A stretch of DNA of 64,000 nucleotides, from contig NZ_JYOV01000021.1 of NCBI RefSeq assembly GCF_000963255.1, positions 24,263-88,262 of the forward strand. The letters are read 5' to 3'. The stretch is from Streptococcus infantis (GTDB lineage Bacteria > Bacillota > Bacilli > Lactobacillales > Streptococcaceae). The translations under genes and the position numbers were made by a program. The stretch's first letter is position 1. The number at the start of each line of letters is the position of its first letter. Shown piece after piece: positions 47,059 to 56,869 of this stretch. Below the pieces are notes generated by a model that had not been told where the DNA came from, made no database searches, and worked only from the letters and a program-made list of their open reading frames with translations.

Positions 47059-48387
47059 TTAGGTCGCTAATCGGTAAACAGCTTCAGCATAGATATCCAT
47101 AGCATGATAGAGATCATCTAAGATAGCATATTCATTTGCTTGGTGTTCTGTTTGCTCTCTTCCTGGGAAGAGGGCGCCAAAAGCGACACAGTTTGGCATG
47201 GTACGTGCAAAGGTTGCACCGCCAGATGATAGAGCGGGGCTGTTATCGCCAGTTTTTTCTTTATAAACCTGCATGAGAGTAGTGACGAGCAGGCTATCTC
47301 TTGCCACATAAAGTGGTGCTAGGTAGTCAAATTCTTGGTAGCTAAGTTGGTAAGTTTTTGCACACTCTATCAGCTGATGAACAAGGGCATCCTTGTCTGC
47401 AAGGACTGGGATTCGGATATCAATTCGAATCTCAGAACTTTCGGGAGTAATGGTTAAGGCGGCCACATTAAAGGATAAATGTCCAGAAGGCTGGTCGCTG
47501 ATATCACCAAAGATTCCTTTTCCTTGACCATCTTGACCAACTTCTTTGGCAAGAAATGTCAGTGCAGGATGGGATTGAATGGAATCAAGGACAGTGGCTA
47601 GTCGAATGACTGCATTAATCCCTTGACTAGCATCCTTGGCGTGCTTAGACACACCTAGAACAGTAAGGCTCTGGTCATTTTGTTGGTAATCGTAGCCAGC
47701 AACTATTAGGCCTGCCTGGATCTGTTCCATAAGTGGTCCTTGATAAGTTGCCTTATCAGGAACGACATTAAAGGCTCCACCTACCTCTAAGACGAGTTGT
47801 TCTGATCCAGGTCCATGAAGTTTGACCTGAAGAAGTCCTTTTTCTGCATAGGTTAATGGGAATGAGGAGTCAGGAGCAAATCCCATGCCGGCCTGTTCCT
47901 CAATGGTATTATATCTTGCCATACAACGCCAAAGGGTTTCCTCATCAGTACCAAATATGAAACGAACCCTTTTTTTGAATGGAATTCCTTGGTCAAGCAA
48001 GCTCTTAACTGCGTAAAGGGCTGCAAGAGAAGGTCCTTTATCGTCCTGCGCACCCCGACCATAAATTCGCCCATCTCTGATACTTGCTTCAAATGGAGGA
48101 GTTTCCCAGTCTTTCAAATCGCCTGCAGGAACTACATCTAGGTGGCAGAGGATGGCAAGGAGATCACCTTCACCAACTTCTGCATACCCATAATATCCTT
48201 GAGGATCCAGATAGGTTTTAAAACCAAGATCTTGACACAAGTCCAGCATTTTTTTCAGGACATCTTGGATGGCTTGACCAAAAGGAGTACCATTTTCACC
48301 TTCCTTGAGAACAGATGGATAGGAGATGATGGTTTTCAAACTTTGAAGAAAATCCTCTTTGATTGATTCTGTAATATAGGATTTCAT
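47059..48387 (-). CDS. M20 family dipeptidase of the arc cluster
   Basis: A 442-residue zinc peptidase of the Sapep/PepV type. The metal ligands are in ILCHLDVVPAGD (near residue 78), GRGAQDDKGP (near 112) and TDEETLW (near 150); a lid domain is inserted in the middle. It is the last gene of the arginine deiminase cluster, 18 bases after arcD. It probably releases arginine or other amino acids from peptides for the pathway; some strains call it arcT, but that name also marks an aminotransferase. Confidence 0.88.
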   Translation of the reverse strand: MKSYITESIKEDFLQSLKTIISYPSVLKEGENGTPFGQAIQDVLKKMLDLCQDLGFKTYLDPQGYYGYAEVGEGDLLAILCHLDVVPAGDLKDWETPPFEASIRDGRIYGRGAQDDKGPSLAALYAVKSLLDQGIPFKKRVRFIFGTDEETLWRCMARYNTIEEQAGMGFAPDSSFPLTYAEKGLLQVKLHGPGSEQLVLEVGGAFNVVPDKATYQGPLMEQIQAGLIVAGYDYQQNDQSLTVLGVSKHAKDASQGINAVIRLATVLDSIQSHPALTFLAKEVGQDGQGKGIFGDISDQPSGHLSFNVAALTITPESSEIRIDIRIPVLADKDALVHQLIECAKTYQLSYQEFDYLAPLYVARDSLLVTTLMQVYKEKTGDNSPALSSGGATFARTMPNCVAFGALFPGREQTEHQANEYAILDDLYHAMDIYAEAVYRLAT

Positions 48388-48405
48388 CCGTATCTCCCTT
48401 TGTTT

Positions 48406-49914
48406 CTATAAGAATGGCACTAAGGTACCTAAGATAAGAAGTAGAATACTTGCAACGACAATGACGATGACGAGTTTTCCAACAAATTTCCACCAAGTTC
48501 CAAGGCTGACACGACCAAGAGCAAGAGCACCCATAACAATACCTGAAGTAGGAGTTACAAGGTTAAGGACACCAGATGCAGATTGGTAGGCAGTGACGAT
48601 AAGGCTTGCTTTAACATTGACGAACTCTCCAAGAGGAGCCATGATACCCATAGTTGCACTAGCAAGACCAGATGAAGAAGGAATGAGGAAGGACATAGGT
48701 AGGTAGAAGATATAGGTCAATACGATGAAGATTTGAGGAGAAAGACCTTGAAGGCCAACTTCACCCCAGTGTAGGATGGTTGCAGTAATCATACCATCGT
48801 TCATGATAACTTGGATACCACGAGCAACCGCACAAATCAAGGCTACTGAAAGCAAATCTGCAGCACCAGTTAGGAAGGTTGAGACAATCTTGCTTTCTTT
48901 GAGACCATAGACAACACCGATCAAAATCCCCATAACGGCAAAGAGCATAGCGCCTTCTGGGAAGTACCAGCTACCAAATGGTAGAGCATCTGAACCGATA
49001 ACTCCTCCAATTACAGGAAGGCCGATTAACCAATTCTTGAAGTCTTCAAATACAGTAACATGCAAATCAACCCAAGGGATGAAACTTGCAATCATAATTA
49101 TAAAGGTTAATACAAATAAAGCGAGGACATGTTTTTGTTTCTTGCTCAAGGTAGATGGTGCATCATCGTTATCTGAAACATTAAAGTGTTTGATATCTTC
49201 TTCGCGTTGAGCGTAAACGAGTGATTTAGTAGGATCTTTTTGAATCTTTTCTGCATAACGATAGACAAAGTAAGTGCTGATACCTGTCATTACGAACCAG
49301 AAGATAACACGGAGAATAACCCCATCCATAGAAGAAATTCCCGCAGTATCAGAGGCGATAACAGTAGCAAATGGATTCAATGTAGATGCCAAACAACCAA
49401 CTTGAGAACCTAGTAAGATGATGGCTACGGCAGTGATACTGTCAAAACCAACTGCCATCATTACAGGAATAAGAAGGGGATAGAAGGCCATGGTTTCTTC
49501 TCCCATACCATAGGTAGTTCCTCCAAGTGCGAAGAGGGGCATGAGGATGAGAATCAACATTTTTTCGCGACCCTTGTATTTTTTAACGATGGAGGCAATC
49601 CCTACATCGAGTGTACCAGTAGCGTTTACGACACCAAGGAAACCTCCGACCATAAGGATAAAGAAGGCAACGTCGATAGCTGCGCTGGTTGGTTTGTGAC
49701 CGAGCATGGCACGAATTGGTGCCATAAGGATATCGTAAATCCCTTGAGGATTTGAGTCAACAGTTTGATAGGTACCTGCGATGAGGTTACCTGCTTCATT
49801 GGTATCATACTTACCTGCTGGAATGATCCAGGTTAAAAATGCCATAATGGCAATGATGATAATCAAAACAGTGTATGATGAGGGCATTTGAAACCTTTTT
49901 TTATTTTCACTCAT
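48406..49914 (-). CDS. arcD: Arginine:ornithine antiporter, YfcC family
   Basis: A 502-residue protein with 11-12 membrane segments and a charged central loop (about residues 210-245). AIDVAFFILMVGGFLGVVNATGTLDVGI and PSSSGLASATMGIMAPL fit the YfcC/C4-dicarboxylate-type exchangers that streptococci use as ArcD. It imports arginine and exports ornithine, driving the pathway without energy cost. AGGAGGAAAA precedes the ATG. Confidence 0.88.
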   Translation of the reverse strand: MSENKKRFQMPSSYTVLIIIIAIMAFLTWIIPAGKYDTNEAGNLIAGTYQTVDSNPQGIYDILMAPIRAMLGHKPTSAAIDVAFFILMVGGFLGVVNATGTLDVGIASIVKKYKGREKMLILILMPLFALGGTTYGMGEETMAFYPLLIPVMMAVGFDSITAVAIILLGSQVGCLASTLNPFATVIASDTAGISSMDGVILRVIFWFVMTGISTYFVYRYAEKIQKDPTKSLVYAQREEDIKHFNVSDNDDAPSTLSKKQKHVLALFVLTFIIMIASFIPWVDLHVTVFEDFKNWLIGLPVIGGVIGSDALPFGSWYFPEGAMLFAVMGILIGVVYGLKESKIVSTFLTGAADLLSVALICAVARGIQVIMNDGMITATILHWGEVGLQGLSPQIFIVLTYIFYLPMSFLIPSSSGLASATMGIMAPLGEFVNVKASLIVTAYQSASGVLNLVTPTSGIVMGALALGRVSLGTWWKFVGKLVIVIVVASILLLILGTLVPFL

Positions 49915-50007
49915 TTGTTTTTCCTCCTAAACTATGTCACACAGTATAAAAACGAATGATGTGGCAAGAGTGCTGACTAAACTTTCTTGAAAGGTATGAC
50001 TAAACTA

Positions 50008-50955
50008 TTATTCTTTCACAATGATTGTTCCACTTTCAGATTCAATCAAGGCTCCTAGATTGATAAGAGAAGTGATAACTGCTTTTCCTGCTGGACGATT
50101 GGTCACAAAATCAATGGCAGCTTGGATTTTTGGCAGCATACTACCAGGAGCAAATTGCCCCTCTTGGATGTATTCTTGGAGTTGGCTTACAGTTACCCGT
50201 TCCAATTTTTCCTGATTTGGTTTGTTATAGTTGATATAGGCATAATCGACACCAGTTAAAATGATGAAGAGATCTGCTTCGACTAGCTCTGCCAAGCATT
50301 GCGATGCAAAGTCCTTATCGATGACAGCTTCCACTCCTGAAAAGTAACCGTTTTCATTTTTGGCGATAGGAATACCTCCACCGCCTGCTGCGATGACAAT
50401 TTGTCCCTTATCTAAGAGTGCGCGTATACTGTCGATTTCTTTGATGTAAATGGGTTTTGGAGAAGCCACTACCTTACGCCAACCACGACCTGCATCTTCT
50501 TTAAAGTTAGCCCCAGTTTTTTCGCTTTCCGCTTTAGCCTCTTCTTCTGAGTAGAATGGACCGATTGGTTTGGTTGGATTGAGAAAGGCAGGGTCATCCT
50601 TGTCTACGACAACCTGTGTGACAACAGAAACGACAGTTTTATCAAGATGAATATCCTGTAAAGCATTTTCTAGAGCATTCTGGAGCCAAAAACCGATGCT
50701 ACCCTCTGTCATAGCAACAAGTGAATCGAGAGGAAAGGCGGGATTTTTTTCGGAATTCGCTGCTAGGTGTTGGAGGAGTAGGTTACCAACTTGCGGTCCA
50801 TTGCCATGGGTGATAATCAATTCATCGCCATTTTGGATGAGTTTCACCAGATGACGTGCTGTTTCTGCCAGAGCAGCTTCTTGAGCTTGAGCAGATGGAT
50901 CTGTGGACAGAATGGCATTTCCTCCAAGAGCGACAACGATTTTACGATGAGACAT
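50008..50955 (-). CDS. arcC: Carbamate kinase
   Basis: A 315-residue amino-acid-kinase-family enzyme that makes ATP from carbamoyl phosphate. [12 protein letters not shown] at the start, the [12 protein letters not shown] segment and AAGGGGIPI are its signatures. The start gives [12 protein letters not shown], five bases after AGGAG; a longer frame to 50982 has a less likely start. A 258-base gap with a hairpin separates it from arcB. Confidence 0.97.
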   Translation of the reverse strand: MSHRKIVVALGGNAILSTDPSAQAQEAALAETARHLVKLIQNGDELIITHGNGPQVGNLLLQHLAANSEKNPAFPLDSLVAMTEGSIGFWLQNALENALQDIHLDKTVVSVVTQVVVDKDDPAFLNPTKPIGPFYSEEEAKAESEKTGANFKEDAGRGWRKVVASPKPIYIKEIDSIRALLDKGQIVIAAGGGGIPIAKNENGYFSGVEAVIDKDFASQCLAELVEADLFIILTGVDYAYINYNKPNQEKLERVTVSQLQEYIQEGQFAPGSMLPKIQAAIDFVTNRPAGKAVITSLINLGALIESESGTIIVKE

Positions 50956-51025
50956 GAGCGCTCCTTTCTTTTGGATGAACAAAAACCAATTTTGGTTAAA
51001 AGCTTGGATTTGGAAGTTGATAAGA

Positions 51026-51160
51026 AAGACTTTGTAGGGACGAGTTGAGTTGGAATTTCGAAATGCGGATAACTGGAAGGCAGTTACTTGTTATGAGGTT
51101 TTTGCTTGAATGGTGACTATTGGGGAATTTCAACTCAGAGCTCGTAACTTCTACAAAAAG
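51026..51160. repeat. Possible small inverted-repeat element between arcB and arcC
   Basis: An arm at 51029-51060 (ACTTTGTAGGGACGAGTTGA and on) is the imperfect inverse of an arm at 51122-51157 (GGGAATTTCAACTCAGAGCT and on). They enclose about 60 bases with no open frame. The shape is that of a small non-autonomous inverted-repeat element, but I do not recognise it as RUP or BOX. Confidence 0.45.
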
Positions 51161-51163
51161 GGA

Positions 51164-51193
51164 CTGGACTAAAACACTAGTCTCAGCCCCTAA
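51164..51193 (-). terminator. Hairpin between arcB and arcC
   Basis: On the minus strand GGGGCTGAGACTA pairs with TAGTCCAGTCCC (two mismatches) and TTTTT follows. It would end part of the arcAB transcript before arcC. Confidence 0.72.
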
Positions 51194-51213
51194 GCTGTTT
51201 GTTATAGTTGGCA

Positions 51214-52230
51214 TCACACTTTAGGAATATAGAGATTTCCTAGTGTAGCGGCCATAACGGCTTTAATGGTGTGCATACGATTTTCTGCTTGATCAAATTG
51301 ACGAGCATACTTGCTATGGAAGACCTCATCAGTTACTTCCATTTCTTTTACGCCAAATTTCTCAGCTACTTGTCTGCCATAGATAGTGTTCGTATCATGA
51401 AAGGCTGGTAAACAGTGGAGGAAGATTAAGTTTTCATTGCCTGCTTTCTTAACAAGATCCATATTGACTTGGTAAGGTTTTAGCAAAGCGACGCGTTCTG
51501 CAAACTTATCTTCTTCGCCCATAGATACCCAAACATCAGTGTAAAGGACATCAGCCCCTTTTACAGCTTCATCAGCATCTTCTGTGATGAGAATGTGAGC
51601 CCCACTTTCTTTGGCATATTCCTCAGCCAGTGCAACAACTGCTTGATCTGGGAAGAGTTCTTTTGGTGAAAAGACATGAACGTTCACACCAAGGATCGCT
51701 CCTGTTACTAGAAGGCTATTGGCAACATTATTACGACCGTCACCACAGTAAACCAAAGTCAAACCTTCAAGATGTCCGAAATTTTCTAGTACTGTCAAAT
51801 AGTCTGCAAGCATTTGAGTTGGGTGCCATTTATCCGTCAAGCCGTTCCAAACAGGAACACCAGAGAATTCAGCTAATTCTTCAACCATATCCTGACTAAA
51901 ACCACGGAATTCAATACCATCAAACATACGTCCTAAAACTTTTGCGGTATCTTCAGTAGTTTCTTTTTTACCTAGTTGAATATCGTTTGCCCCCAGGTAT
52001 TCTGGATGTGCACCAAGATCGATTGCAGCAGTTGTGAAGGCTGCGCGTGTACGGGTAGAAGTTTTTTCGAACAAAAGAGCAATATTTTTACCAGCTAGAT
52101 AGCGGTGTTCGATGTTTCGTTTTTTAAGATCCTTCAAGTGAGCTGAAAGTCCAATCAAATATTCGAGCTCTGCACGGGTAAAATCTTTTTCAGCTAGAAA
52201 ACTTCTTCCTTGAAATACTGAATGTATCAT
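51214..52230 (-). CDS. arcB: Catabolic ornithine carbamoyltransferase
   Basis: A 338-residue enzyme that splits citrulline to ornithine and carbamoyl phosphate. The carbamoyl-phosphate loop [12 protein letters not shown] is near residue 52, and the ornithine site HCLPAFHD is near 272. The position after arcA and the length mark it as the catabolic form. Confidence 0.97.
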   Translation of the reverse strand: MIHSVFQGRSFLAEKDFTRAELEYLIGLSAHLKDLKKRNIEHRYLAGKNIALLFEKTSTRTRAAFTTAAIDLGAHPEYLGANDIQLGKKETTEDTAKVLGRMFDGIEFRGFSQDMVEELAEFSGVPVWNGLTDKWHPTQMLADYLTVLENFGHLEGLTLVYCGDGRNNVANSLLVTGAILGVNVHVFSPKELFPDQAVVALAEEYAKESGAHILITEDADEAVKGADVLYTDVWVSMGEEDKFAERVALLKPYQVNMDLVKKAGNENLIFLHCLPAFHDTNTIYGRQVAEKFGVKEMEVTDEVFHSKYARQFDQAENRMHTIKAVMAATLGNLYIPKV

Positions 52231-52294
52231 TCTATATATCCTTTTCTAACAAGCATGATTCTGCTAGCAGATGCTAGGCAGAAATAGGAAGAAT

Positions 52295-53524
52295 CTAAAT
52301 GTCTTCGCGTTCAAACGGCATTGACATACAACGAGGTCCACCACGTCCACGTACCAATTCCCGTCCACGAATCTTAATTAAACGAAGTCCATATTCTTCA
52401 AGTTTCTTATTGGTCACAGTGTTGCGTTCATAAACGACTACGACACCTGGTGCAATAGCGAGTGTGTTAGAGCCATCATTCCATTGTTCACGAGCAGCTG
52501 CAACAATATTACCATCACCACAAGGAATGAGTGTAACTTTTTCTAAACCAAGGTTTTGAGCAAGGAGCTCTGCCAAATCTCCTTTTTCTTCAACAATATT
52601 GAGTTTTTCATTTTCGTAAGTGACAGAATAGACGTGAAGATTGCCTTGGATTTCTGGGTGGATTGTAAATTTATCATAGTCTACCATGGTGAAGACAGTA
52701 TCCAAGTGCATGAACTTACGGCTGTTTGAAAATTCAAAAGCCAAAACTTTCTTGAAGCCAACATTCTTTTTGAAGATATTAACCAAAAGTTTTTCGATAG
52801 AAGCGGCATCGGTCCGTTGAGAGATTCCAACTGCTAGGACATCTTTTGAAAGAACAAGTTCATCTCCACCTTCAATCCGAGTAGTTTCTTCACGGTTATA
52901 GATGAGCTCTACCTTACCACCATAGATTGGGTGATGCTTGAAGATATACTTACCATAAAGTGTTTCGCGATTGCGTGTATCGGCGTACATGTGATTGAGT
53001 GATACTGCATTCCCGATAGTCGCAAATGGGTCGCGGGTGAAGTAAAGGTTTGGCATTGGATCGATGGCAAACGGATAGTCAGATTCAACCAAGTCAGTTA
53101 ATCCTTTGCCTTCTTCAGGGATGTCAGGCAATTCAACTTTTTGAACACCTGCCATTGTTTTCTTGATCAGTTCAAGATTGTCGTCAATATCATGAAGCAG
53201 TTTTCGGATGGCATTTTTAGTTTGTCGACCACGAATATTTGCTTCATTGAGATATTCTTCTATGAACTGGTCACGTATTTCAGGAGAAGTTAATGATTCA
53301 GCAGCCAATTGTTCAAGATAGAGCACTTCGATTCCCTCGTCACGGAGTGCTTGAGCAAAGGCGTCGTGTTCACTTTGGGCATCTGCTAAAAATGGGATGT
53401 CATCAAAGAGCAACCTCTCAAGGTGATCTGGCATCAAGTTTTCTAATTCTTGACCCGGACGGTGCAACATAACTTTTTTCAGTTTTCCAATTTCTGAGAA
53501 AACATGAATTGGATGTGAAGACAT
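52295..53524 (-). CDS. arcA: Arginine deiminase
   Basis: A 409-residue guanidino-group hydrolase that converts arginine to citrulline and ammonia. The catalytic Cys399 lies in [21 protein letters not shown] and [10 protein letters not shown] are also conserved. It is the first gene of the cluster, 64 bases ahead of arcB. AAGGAGGAAAC precedes the ATG. Ammonia from the pathway protects oral streptococci from acid. Confidence 0.98.
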   Translation of the reverse strand: MSSHPIHVFSEIGKLKKVMLHRPGQELENLMPDHLERLLFDDIPFLADAQSEHDAFAQALRDEGIEVLYLEQLAAESLTSPEIRDQFIEEYLNEANIRGRQTKNAIRKLLHDIDDNLELIKKTMAGVQKVELPDIPEEGKGLTDLVESDYPFAIDPMPNLYFTRDPFATIGNAVSLNHMYADTRNRETLYGKYIFKHHPIYGGKVELIYNREETTRIEGGDELVLSKDVLAVGISQRTDAASIEKLLVNIFKKNVGFKKVLAFEFSNSRKFMHLDTVFTMVDYDKFTIHPEIQGNLHVYSVTYENEKLNIVEEKGDLAELLAQNLGLEKVTLIPCGDGNIVAAAREQWNDGSNTLAIAPGVVVVYERNTVTNKKLEEYGLRLIKIRGRELVRGRGGPRCMSMPFEREDI

Positions 53525-53562
53525 GTGTTTCCTCCTTTTTTCTCGTGTGTACCAAACTATAT

Positions 53563-53576
53563 TGGTATCGCTTACA
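53563..53576 (-). promoter_or_regulatory. cre site of the arc cluster
   Basis: On the minus strand TGTAAGCGATACCA matches every fixed position of the TGNAANCGNTNNCA CcpA site. It lies just upstream of TATAGT, a probable -10 (53553-53558), so glucose should repress the cluster. Confidence 0.85.
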
Positions 53577-53820
53577 AGTTAATAGTATCACAAATTAATA
53601 TGCATTACAAGGGATATGATAAGGCCAAAAAGGCTTGAAAATGGCTATTTTATAGGATTTCTTACATTTTTTTATAAGAATATTCACAAATATACATGTT
53701 AAGTTAACTTATATTTATATTCTATAAAATTTATGCATAAAAATATTTTTAAAATTTTTTTAAAAAATTTTGAGATTGTAGAAAAAGGTGGATTTTCTGA
53801 GGTGAAAAGTTTGTTGAAAC
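53577..53820. promoter_or_regulatory. AT-rich upstream region of arcA
   Basis: The stretch upstream of the arcA promoter carries no gene and is strongly AT-rich, with the palindrome TTATGCATAA (53730-53740) and ATATGCAT at 53599. These could be ArgR/AhrC binding sites, which activate arc clusters in other streptococci, but the match to a TGTATAAN-type ARG box is weak. Confidence 0.35.
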
Positions 53821-53862
53821 AAAAAAATCCCTTAGACTAGGACGATTGATCTAGCCTAAGGG
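53821..53862 (-). terminator. Terminator of the minus-strand CPBP gene
   Basis: CCCTTAG-CTAG pairs with CTAG-CTAAGGG with one mismatch. On the minus strand it ends in seven T residues, 16 bases past the CPBP stop. Confidence 0.85.
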
Positions 53863-53877
53863 AAGAATAGTTGGGTA

Positions 53878-54570
53878 TTAGATACCGAAATTTTTCATAA
53901 AAAATGTAAAGAGTGCAAGTAAGATGAAGCTGATACTATTAAGTAGCATATGGACTGAGATAGACATTTCCAAACGTCTGGTACGATAAGCAGTCCAAGT
54001 GAGGACGGCTGACATCCAGCCATAAATCAAGAAGGAAGGGAGATTAGAAGGTCTGTGCGCAAGGAGGAAGATCAACCAACCAATAACATAGCCAAACTTT
54101 TCGTAGCCTTGGAAGAGTTTGGTAGGAATAATCCCGCGACAGATGATTTCTTCACAAATAGGTGCGATTAAAACGATGAGGAAGAAACTGCTAATCAGAG
54201 AGCTTTCAGAAATAAGGTTGTTGATTACTTGCTGATTAGAAGTTGTTGTTTGTTTTATGAGTTGTAACCAGATGCCACCTACAAGATTTCCAACAAAGAT
54301 TGTCAAATAACTCAAAACAATACGAGGAAGATCATTAATCGTTAAGAGTTTAGGCTTAAATACTAGTAACTTGCTCTTATGGGCTCCGTATAAAAAGATA
54401 GCAAGCACAAGAATCGAAATAAGAGCTACGATAAGTGATGACCATATAGGATCAATCTGACTTATTGCTAACAGAGCTAGAGTTTGCATCGGGATTTGAG
54501 AGAGAACGATGGCTACTAACAAAATCCCAAACCACGCGAGTCGTTTACGAAAATCTTTAAAAAAGTTCAT
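53878..54570 (-). CDS. CPBP family intramembrane protease
   Basis: A 230-residue protein with seven to eight membrane segments. The conserved motifs are EEIICRGIIPTKL (near residue 140), LLAHRPSNL and HMLLNSISF near the end. It differs from the copy at 35 kb. Members process peptides or give bacteriocin immunity; this one lies beside a hypothetical membrane protein and no bacteriocin gene is visible. Confidence 0.85.
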   Translation of the reverse strand: MNFFKDFRKRLAWFGILLVAIVLSQIPMQTLALLAISQIDPIWSSLIVALISILVLAIFLYGAHKSKLLVFKPKLLTINDLPRIVLSYLTIFVGNLVGGIWLQLIKQTTTSNQQVINNLISESSLISSFFLIVLIAPICEEIICRGIIPTKLFQGYEKFGYVIGWLIFLLAHRPSNLPSFLIYGWMSAVLTWTAYRTRRLEMSISVHMLLNSISFILLALFTFFMKNFGI

Positions 54571-54630
54571 TGATATGTCTCCTAAAATTTTTATCTAATT
54601 ATAACACAATTGCTGAGAGGATTCTATTTG

Positions 54631-55263
54631 TTACCATAAGAGGAAAGTACAGACGACAAATAGAATATCCCGAATCAAATGACCGTAGAATGATACCTCC
54701 TGTCTCAAATTTTTTGGGAATAAAAAACTGAGAAATAGAGCACCAAGGCCAATATAAAAAGCAATCGATAAAATGGTGATTGGATTACGTAGGAAGATTA
54801 AAATAGAAATTATGATGAAGGAAAATCTCACTTCCTTGCTACTGGAATTTTTTTGTAACCTTCTCCATTTTTTCAAGGGGAGAAAGGTAACGAGATCAAC
54901 TCCAAAGAGAAAAAAGAAGGAGGGTAGGATGAGTTCCACGGCTTCTTTTTGAAGTAAGTTGACAGTAACGATAGTTTCTGATAGAACCAGCCCAACCCCG
55001 CAGAGGTTGACCACAATCATCATACTATAAAATAAAAAGATAAAGCGACTCCTGTCAATCAGTCTATCTCTTTTTAAGTTGTGACTAGATAAATAATGCA
55101 TAAAGGCACAAGACCCAGATAAGCCCAATAAAGCCAGTAGAAAATAAAAACAGGATTGTTTGAGGGCCAGAGAGGTTCCAGACCAAAAGATACAACTACA
55201 AAGTGCCAGTTGGATTAAGGCAAAGAACAAGAGTAGTCGAATTGATTTTATGACTTTTTCCAT
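54631..55263 (-). CDS. Membrane protein of unknown function
   Basis: A 210-residue protein with six hydrophobic segments separated by basic loops (KRDRLIDRSRF, PLKKWRRLQKNS). No family is recognised. The ATG lies on the minus strand after a weak AGGGGATAC site. It is 60 bases upstream of the CPBP gene on the same strand, so they could be co-transcribed. Confidence 0.65.
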   Translation of the reverse strand: MEKVIKSIRLLLFFALIQLALCSCIFWSGTSLALKQSCFYFLLALLGLSGSCAFMHYLSSHNLKRDRLIDRSRFIFLFYSMMIVVNLCGVGLVLSETIVTVNLLQKEAVELILPSFFFLFGVDLVTFLPLKKWRRLQKNSSSKEVRFSFIIISILIFLRNPITILSIAFYIGLGALFLSFLFPKNLRQEVSFYGHLIRDILFVVCTFLLW

Positions 55264-55367
55264 AAAGTATCCCCTATATTTTTTTCTTATTATAGCTAAA
55301 AGATAGGAGAGAAAAGTCCTTAAATTCCCAATTGTCGATTTTTAGGGCTGTCTTGTCTTTTGAAACT

Positions 55368-55402
55368 AAAAAATCCCCCTTCAAGGGTTTCTTGAAGAGG
55401 GG
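55368..55402 (-). terminator. Terminator of trkA-trkH
   Basis: CCCCTTCAAG pairs with CTTGAAGAGGGG with one bulge. On the minus strand it is followed by a T run, 25 bases past trkH. Confidence 0.82.
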
Positions 55403-55426
55403 AGATAGGGTGTACAGTTGATTGTT

Positions 55427-56866
55427 CTAACGTTTAGACCAGGTTCGCTTCATAAAGAGTAGTATGATTGGATAAATTTCAAGACGTCCTGCAATCATTG
55501 CAAAGGATAGTAGAAGTTTTGAAAATGGACTAAAAATTGAGAAACTTGCAGTTGTTCCTAAAATAGGACCGATATTGTTAAAGCAACTGAAAACAGCACT
55601 CGTGACAACCATTAAATTATTGGTATCTAAACTGACGATGAAAATCAAACTGAGTAGAATCATGATATAAACCACAAAGTACTTCAGAATCTTGTGCTGA
55701 GTATCCTTATCAATAACCGTTTGATTAACCTGAAGGGTTAACACACGGTGAGGTGATATGGTAGACAAGACTTGATTTTTAGCAATTTTAGATAGGATGA
55801 CTCCGCGAATAACCTTGAGACCACCTGCAGTGGAGCCAGCAGAACCACCGATTGCCATCAGCATTAGCAAGATGTATTGAGAAAACAAAGGCCAGTTCGT
55901 GATATCTCCATATCCAAAACCGGTAGTGGTAATGATGTTAGATACTTGGAAGAAGGCCATCTCAAAGCTTTGTGAAACTCCGCTGTAGAGGTGGAGTGTG
56001 TTAAGCGTGATTAAGCCAGTTGATATGGCTACAATCAAGAGATAGGCTCGGAGTTCTTCATCAAAAAAGAATTCCTTGATACGACGAAGCATGAGGTAGT
56101 AGTAGAGGTTGAAATTGACACCAAACATTAAAACCCCGATACTTGTCAAATAGGTGATGAGAGAACTGTGATAGTGGGCAATTCCATCATTATAAACAGT
56201 AAAGCCACCAGTACCAGCAGTACCCATAGCGATAACAAAACTATCGTAGAGTGGCATCCCAGCAAGGTAATAAATAACCACAAAGAGGGCAAACATAGCC
56301 AGGTAGAGGATATAAAGGATTTGAGCTGTATTTTTTAGCTTAGATACAACCTTGCCAAATACTGGTCCTGGAACCTCAGCCTTCATAACTTCTAGGTGAC
56401 TGTTTTTTGCATTGTCCATAATAGCTAGGGCAAAAACTAGCACCCCCATACCTCCGATGAGGTGGGTAAAACTCCTCCAAAATAGAAGAGAACGGCTTAA
56501 GACAGAAACATCATTTAGAATGGTTGCTCCCGTTGTTGTGAAGCCAGAACTAATCTCAAAGAAGGCGTCTATCATATTGGGAATTTGCCCTGAAAAGACA
56601 AAGGGAAGGGCACCAAAGAATGACCAGAGAATCCAACAGAGAGCTACAATTAAGACCCCTTCTTTTGCATAGATTCGCTGTTTTTTAGGTTTGCTGATGA
56701 TTCCCAGAAGACCTAGAACAACAAGGATTCCGATGGTAGAGAAAAGAGCTGTAAAAACTTGACTCGATTCTCGATAATAAAGAGCAATGCTAACTGGAAC
56801 TAAGAGTAGACCAGCCTCGATCAAGAGTAGCTTTGCAAGAAGAAATCGTACCATACTTCTATTCAT
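55427..56866 (-). CDS. trkH: Potassium uptake channel subunit, TrkH/KtrB family
   Basis: A 479-residue membrane protein of four M1-P-M2 units. The filter turns are visible as TTGATIL (near residue 112), GTGGFTV (near 222), TTGFGYG (near 320) and a degenerate NNIGP (near 435), each with the selectivity Gly. It passes potassium and is gated by TrkA. It starts three bases after the trkA stop. Confidence 0.92.
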   Translation of the reverse strand: MNRSMVRFLLAKLLLIEAGLLLVPVSIALYYRESSQVFTALFSTIGILVVLGLLGIISKPKKQRIYAKEGVLIVALCWILWSFFGALPFVFSGQIPNMIDAFFEISSGFTTTGATILNDVSVLSRSLLFWRSFTHLIGGMGVLVFALAIMDNAKNSHLEVMKAEVPGPVFGKVVSKLKNTAQILYILYLAMFALFVVIYYLAGMPLYDSFVIAMGTAGTGGFTVYNDGIAHYHSSLITYLTSIGVLMFGVNFNLYYYLMLRRIKEFFFDEELRAYLLIVAISTGLITLNTLHLYSGVSQSFEMAFFQVSNIITTTGFGYGDITNWPLFSQYILLMLMAIGGSAGSTAGGLKVIRGVILSKIAKNQVLSTISPHRVLTLQVNQTVIDKDTQHKILKYFVVYIMILLSLIFIVSLDTNNLMVVTSAVFSCFNNIGPILGTTASFSIFSPFSKLLLSFAMIAGRLEIYPIILLFMKRTWSKR

Positions 56867-56869
56867 AGC

